Shown here: positions 59,499 through 64,000 of the stretch, piece by piece | Layout: every line of letters begins with the position of its first letter | Position numbering within the stretch: position 1 is the stretch's first letter | Assembly (NCBI RefSeq): GCF_026460985.1 | Contig: NZ_JAPKNM010000019.1 | Coordinates: 1 to 64,000, forward strand | Length of the DNA: 64,000 bases | Direction: 5' to 3' | Origin: Sphingomonas sp. | GTDB taxonomy: Bacteria > Pseudomonadota > Alphaproteobacteria > Sphingomonadales > Sphingomonadaceae | Made by a program: the position numbers and the translations under genes | Notes under the pieces: model-generated | The model's database searches: none | What the model saw: the letters and a program-made list of their open reading frames with translations, nothing else | Told to the model about the DNA's origin: nothing

Positions 59499-60446
59499 TC
59501 AATGCGACTGATACGCCCGGCCCGACTGGATCAGGCGCTGGCGGCTGGTGTTGCCCGGCACCGCGATGTGCGTCGCCGGATCATATTCCTTGCCCACCGC
59601 CGGGCTGCCCTGCGGCACCCAGATGCCGACCACGGTGTGGCTGTAACCCTGCGGCACGTAGCGGATGTAATAGCCGTCCGGATGGAGGCTCCAGCGGCCC
59701 TCGGGGATGTCCTGGCTGCCCGGCCCCATCGGCGCCGCGCCGGCGAGCACCGCGACGCGCTCCATCTCGGCGAAGCTCGCACCCGGCGTCGTCAGCATCC
59801 GGCGCAGATCGGCCTCGGCTTGGAGCACGGTCCGGATCGGCCCCGGCAGATTGTCCGCGAGCGGCCCGGTGGTCAGCATGTCGAGCGCATTGCGGTTGAG
59901 CGAAGCGAGCTGGCGCGGCGTGAGCAGCAGTGCCGCCGTCGCCTTGAGGTCGCTCGACAGATCCTCGAACTTGGCGCGCGCGATGATCGCCCAGAGCAAT
60001 TGCTGGATCTTCTGCTGCTGGATCTCGGGGTGATTCACCGAATTGCGGACGATCGTCATCACCGCGTCTTCGGCAGGGCCCTTGGGCGGTGCGAAGAGAT
60101 AGCCGTCGCCGCCGCCGGGGCCGTGCGTGCCGGCCTTGAGGCAATAGCTCTGGTCGTGGAACTCGTAGAAGCCGGTCTGGAGCACGAAGCCGCCGTTCGG
60201 CGTGCGCTGCAGCGTCATCAGCGAGCGCACGGGCTCGCGCGGCGTGAAGCCGTCCCTGCTCTCGTCACCCCATTTGGCATCGGACAGGCTGGTCGTGATC
60301 GGCTGCCTGTCGCCGAGCACATTGGGAATCTTCTTCTTCAACTTGTCGCCCAGGCCGCCCAGCCCGCCGAACTGCGCCTGGGCGGGCGCCGCACTGACCA
60401 CCATCGTGGCCGCGGCAAGCGCCATAAAAAACATACGGATTTTCAT
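59499..60446 (-). CDS. secreted protein of unknown function
   Basis: Signal peptide MKIRMFFMALAAATMVVSAAPAQAQ; uninterrupted ORF next to repeat. Confidence 0.72.
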   Translation of the reverse strand: MKIRMFFMALAAATMVVSAAPAQAQFGGLGGLGDKLKKKIPNVLGDRQPITTSLSDAKWGDESRDGFTPREPVRSLMTLQRTPNGGFVLQTGFYEFHDQSYCLKAGTHGPGGGDGYLFAPPKGPAEDAVMTIVRNSVNHPEIQQQKIQQLLWAIIARAKFEDLSSDLKATAALLLTPRQLASLNRNALDMLTTGPLADNLPGPIRTVLQAEADLRRMLTTPGASFAEMERVAVLAGAAPMGPGSQDIPEGRWSLHPDGYYIRYVPQGYSHTVVGIWVPQGSPAVGKEYDPATHIAVPGNTSRQRLIQSGRAYQSH

Positions 60447-60653
60447 AGCGGTCTCCCCGACGCTTTATGAAATACCGCGACTCCTCGATGTCGCGACGCG
60501 GCCCCTAATACAGATCTTTAGACTTTGCGAGCACCGGATCGCGCAAAGGGCATGCCCTCGGGTTCATCCGGAAGACTTGTCGCCTCCCGCGATTTTCATG
60601 CGCGGACTGCCTGCCCTGCCGATGATTTCATCGTCGCGGGTAAAATGCGGCGA

Positions 60654-60971
60654 TCAGTCGTTCGCCGTCGCCGGGACGGTCCAACGCCGGAGCACTTCTT
60701 CGACCTGTTCCGCGTTGAGTTCGCCCAAGGGGCTCCGGATCATGAAGCCGGCACGCCGCCCGGCATCGATCGACATCAGCCCGTGCGCCATGATGATCAG
60801 CGGTCCGCGCGCCACCCTGCTGCAATCGCCGGACCCATCGCCCACGCGATGGATCTCGGCCGGCAGGTTCATGGGCAGAAGCTGCATTGGATCCCCCGGC
60901 CACCCGGTCATACGCACACTCGAATATAGAACGCTTGTCCCATTTATAGTATTATAGTCTCGCGACCGCAA
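60654..60971 (-). CDS. hypothetical protein (start uncertain)
   Basis: MQLLPMNLPAEIHRVGDGSGDCSRVARGPLIIMAHGLMSIDAGRRAGFMIRSPLGELNAEQVEEVLRRW; plausible composition, no recognised family. Confidence 0.4.
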   Translation of the reverse strand: MRSRDYNTINGTSVLYSSVRMTGWPGDPMQLLPMNLPAEIHRVGDGSGDCSRVARGPLIIMAHGLMSIDAGRRAGFMIRSPLGELNAEQVEEVLRRWTVPATAND

Positions 60972-61035
60972 AAAGGGCCGTGCCGCCGAATAAGGCAGGC
61001 GCGGCAGCGCTGCTCATTTGGTAGGCACTTGTTAA

Positions 61036-61479
<444 letters not shown>

Positions 61480-61571
61480 CGCGACGCAGCACTGTAATAT
61501 TGCGACACGCGCACAGGTAATTTTATTGCCCGATTCGGCGGGCAGACGAAAGAGAGCGAAAGGGTTCTACG

Positions 61572-62984
61572 ATGGCGAATTCGGCCAGTGATGTTCTGAA
61601 GATGGTGAAGGAGAACGAGATCGAGTGGATCGATCTGCGTTTCACCGATCCCAAGGGCAAGTGGCAGCACCTCACGATGGTCGCGAAGGTGATCGGCGAG
61701 GACGAGCTGACCGACGGCCTGATGTTCGACGGTTCGTCGATCGAAGGCTGGAAGGCGATCAACGAGTCGGACATGATCCTGAAGCCCGACCTCGACGCGG
61801 TCTGGGTCGACCCCTTCTCGGCGACGCCGATGCTGATCCTGGTCTGCGACATCGTCGAGCCCTCGACCGGCGAGCTCTATGCCCGCGATCCGCGCTCGAC
61901 CGCGAAGCGCTCGGAGGCCTACCTCAAGACCTTGGGCATCGGCGACACCGTCTATGTCGGCCCCGAGGCCGAGTTCTTCATGTTCGACGACGTCCGCTTC
62001 GAGAACAGCTACTCGACCAGCTATTACGCGATCGACGACATCGAGCTGCCGGGCAATTCGGGCAAGGAATATGAAGCCGGCAATCTCGGCCACCGTCCGC
62101 GCGCCAAGGGCGGCTACTTCCCCGTCGCGCCGGTCGACTCGGCCGTCGACATCCGCGGCGAGATGGTCGCGACGATGCTCGAGATGGGCCTGCCCTGCGA
62201 CAAGCACCACCACGAAGTCGCCGCCGCGCAGCACGAGCTCGGCCTGACCTTCGGCACGCTGGTCCAGACCGCCGACCGCATGCAGATCTACAAGTATGTC
62301 GTGCACCAGGTCGCGCAGGCCTATGGCAAGACCGCGACCTTCATGCCCAAGCCGATCAAGGAAGATAACGGCTCGGGCATGCACACCCACATTTCGATCT
62401 GGGACAAGGGCAACCCGCTCTTCGCCGGCAACGGCTATGCCGGCCTCAGCGACATGTGCCTCTACTTCATCGGCGGCGTGATCAAGCACGCCAAGGCGCT
62501 CAATGCCTTCACCAACCCGACCACCAACAGCTACAAGCGCCTGGTGCCGGGCTATGAGGCGCCGGTGCTGCTCGCTTATTCGAGCCGCAACCGCTCGGCT
62601 TCGTGCCGCATCCCTTACGGCGCGGGCAGCAAGGCGAAGCGCGTCGAGTTCCGTTTCCCCGACGCGCTGGCCAATCCGTACCTCGCTTATGCGGCGCTGC
62701 TGATGGCGGGCCTCGACGGCATCCAGAACAAGATCCATCCGGGCGACCCGATGGACAAGAACCTGTACGACCTGCCGCCGGCCGAGCTCGAGCAGGTTCC
62801 CACGGTGTGCGCATCGCTGCGCGAAGCGCTCGAGAGCCTCGAGGCGGATCAGGACTTCCTGCTCAAGGGCGACGTGTTCAGCCGCGACCAGATCGAGGCC
62901 TATATCGAGCTCAAGTACCAGGAGGTCGAGCGCTGGGAGATGACTCCGAGCCCGGTCGAATACGACATGTATTACAGCGCCTGA
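61572..62984 (+). CDS. glnA: type I glutamine synthetase
   Basis: [63 protein letters not shown]. Confidence 0.98.
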   Translation: MANSASDVLKMVKENEIEWIDLRFTDPKGKWQHLTMVAKVIGEDELTDGLMFDGSSIEGWKAINESDMILKPDLDAVWVDPFSATPMLILVCDIVEPSTGELYARDPRSTAKRSEAYLKTLGIGDTVYVGPEAEFFMFDDVRFENSYSTSYYAIDDIELPGNSGKEYEAGNLGHRPRAKGGYFPVAPVDSAVDIRGEMVATMLEMGLPCDKHHHEVAAAQHELGLTFGTLVQTADRMQIYKYVVHQVAQAYGKTATFMPKPIKEDNGSGMHTHISIWDKGNPLFAGNGYAGLSDMCLYFIGGVIKHAKALNAFTNPTTNSYKRLVPGYEAPVLLAYSSRNRSASCRIPYGAGSKAKRVEFRFPDALANPYLAYAALLMAGLDGIQNKIHPGDPMDKNLYDLPPAELEQVPTVCASLREALESLEADQDFLLKGDVFSRDQIEAYIELKYQEVERWEMTPSPVEYDMYYSA

Positions 62985-63014
62985 TCCCTCGGGTCGCAAA
63001 AGGGACAGACGGAG

Positions 63015-63040
63015 CGCCCGGACCGAAAGGTCCGGGCGTT
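63015..63040 (+). terminator. rho-independent terminator after glnA
   Basis: CGCCCGGACC GAAA GGTCCGGGCG TTTC, perfect 10-bp stem with GAAA loop. Confidence 0.85.
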
Positions 63041-63059
63041 TCGCTTTATGGGGCCATGG

Positions 63060-63926
<867 letters not shown>

Positions 63927-63949
63927 GACTATTCTCCAGTCTTCCGATA

Positions 63950-63979
63950 TTGACATGGTCTCATTTAGAGACCGATAAT
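63950..63979 (+). promoter_or_regulatory. sigma70-like promoter with embedded inverted repeat operator
   Basis: TTGACA-N18-GATAAT; spacer contains GGTCTC-ATTTA-GAGACC (63957-63973). Confidence 0.6.
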
Positions 63980-64000
63980 CGGACCCGGAAGACGGCACTT

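Overview
High-GC alphaproteobacterial chromosomal segment, most likely Sphingomonadales (Sphingomonas-like) by protein content, gene order and intergenic repeats; this assignment is by recognition, with no database search. I call about 65 CDSs. The main blocks are: a valine-catabolic cluster (mmsA, isobutyryl-CoA dehydrogenase, HIBCH-like, ECH, mmsB) with envelope genes translationally coupled inside it; a DsbD/thioredoxin pair; an ATP-grasp/alpha-E/transglutaminase trio; ilvA; ctrA; PDH E2 and lpd; MerC-Zur; dxs; ctaA-cutA-rplM-rpsI; a GbsR/MarR-DUF4166 operon; a DUF1800/DUF1501 pair; map; and glnB-glnA. There is one tRNA-Gly(CCC). I see no CRISPR array, transposase, integrase or rRNA. The most notable structure beyond ordinary genes is: (i) a perfect 20-bp palindrome over the start codon of a GbsR/MarR regulator, with a 16/20 match just upstream of the next gene, pointing to a self-contained uncharacterised regulon; (ii) about 16 long intergenic palindromic elements in several families, with compensatory stem changes between two copies, family A found only at convergent gene ends, and one triple-nested copy; (iii) a divergent AraC / 35-aa membrane peptide / diiron-like protein / OsmC module; (iv) an orphan phage-tailspike-like beta-helix gene with a possible Shine-Dalgarno-sequestering hairpin.
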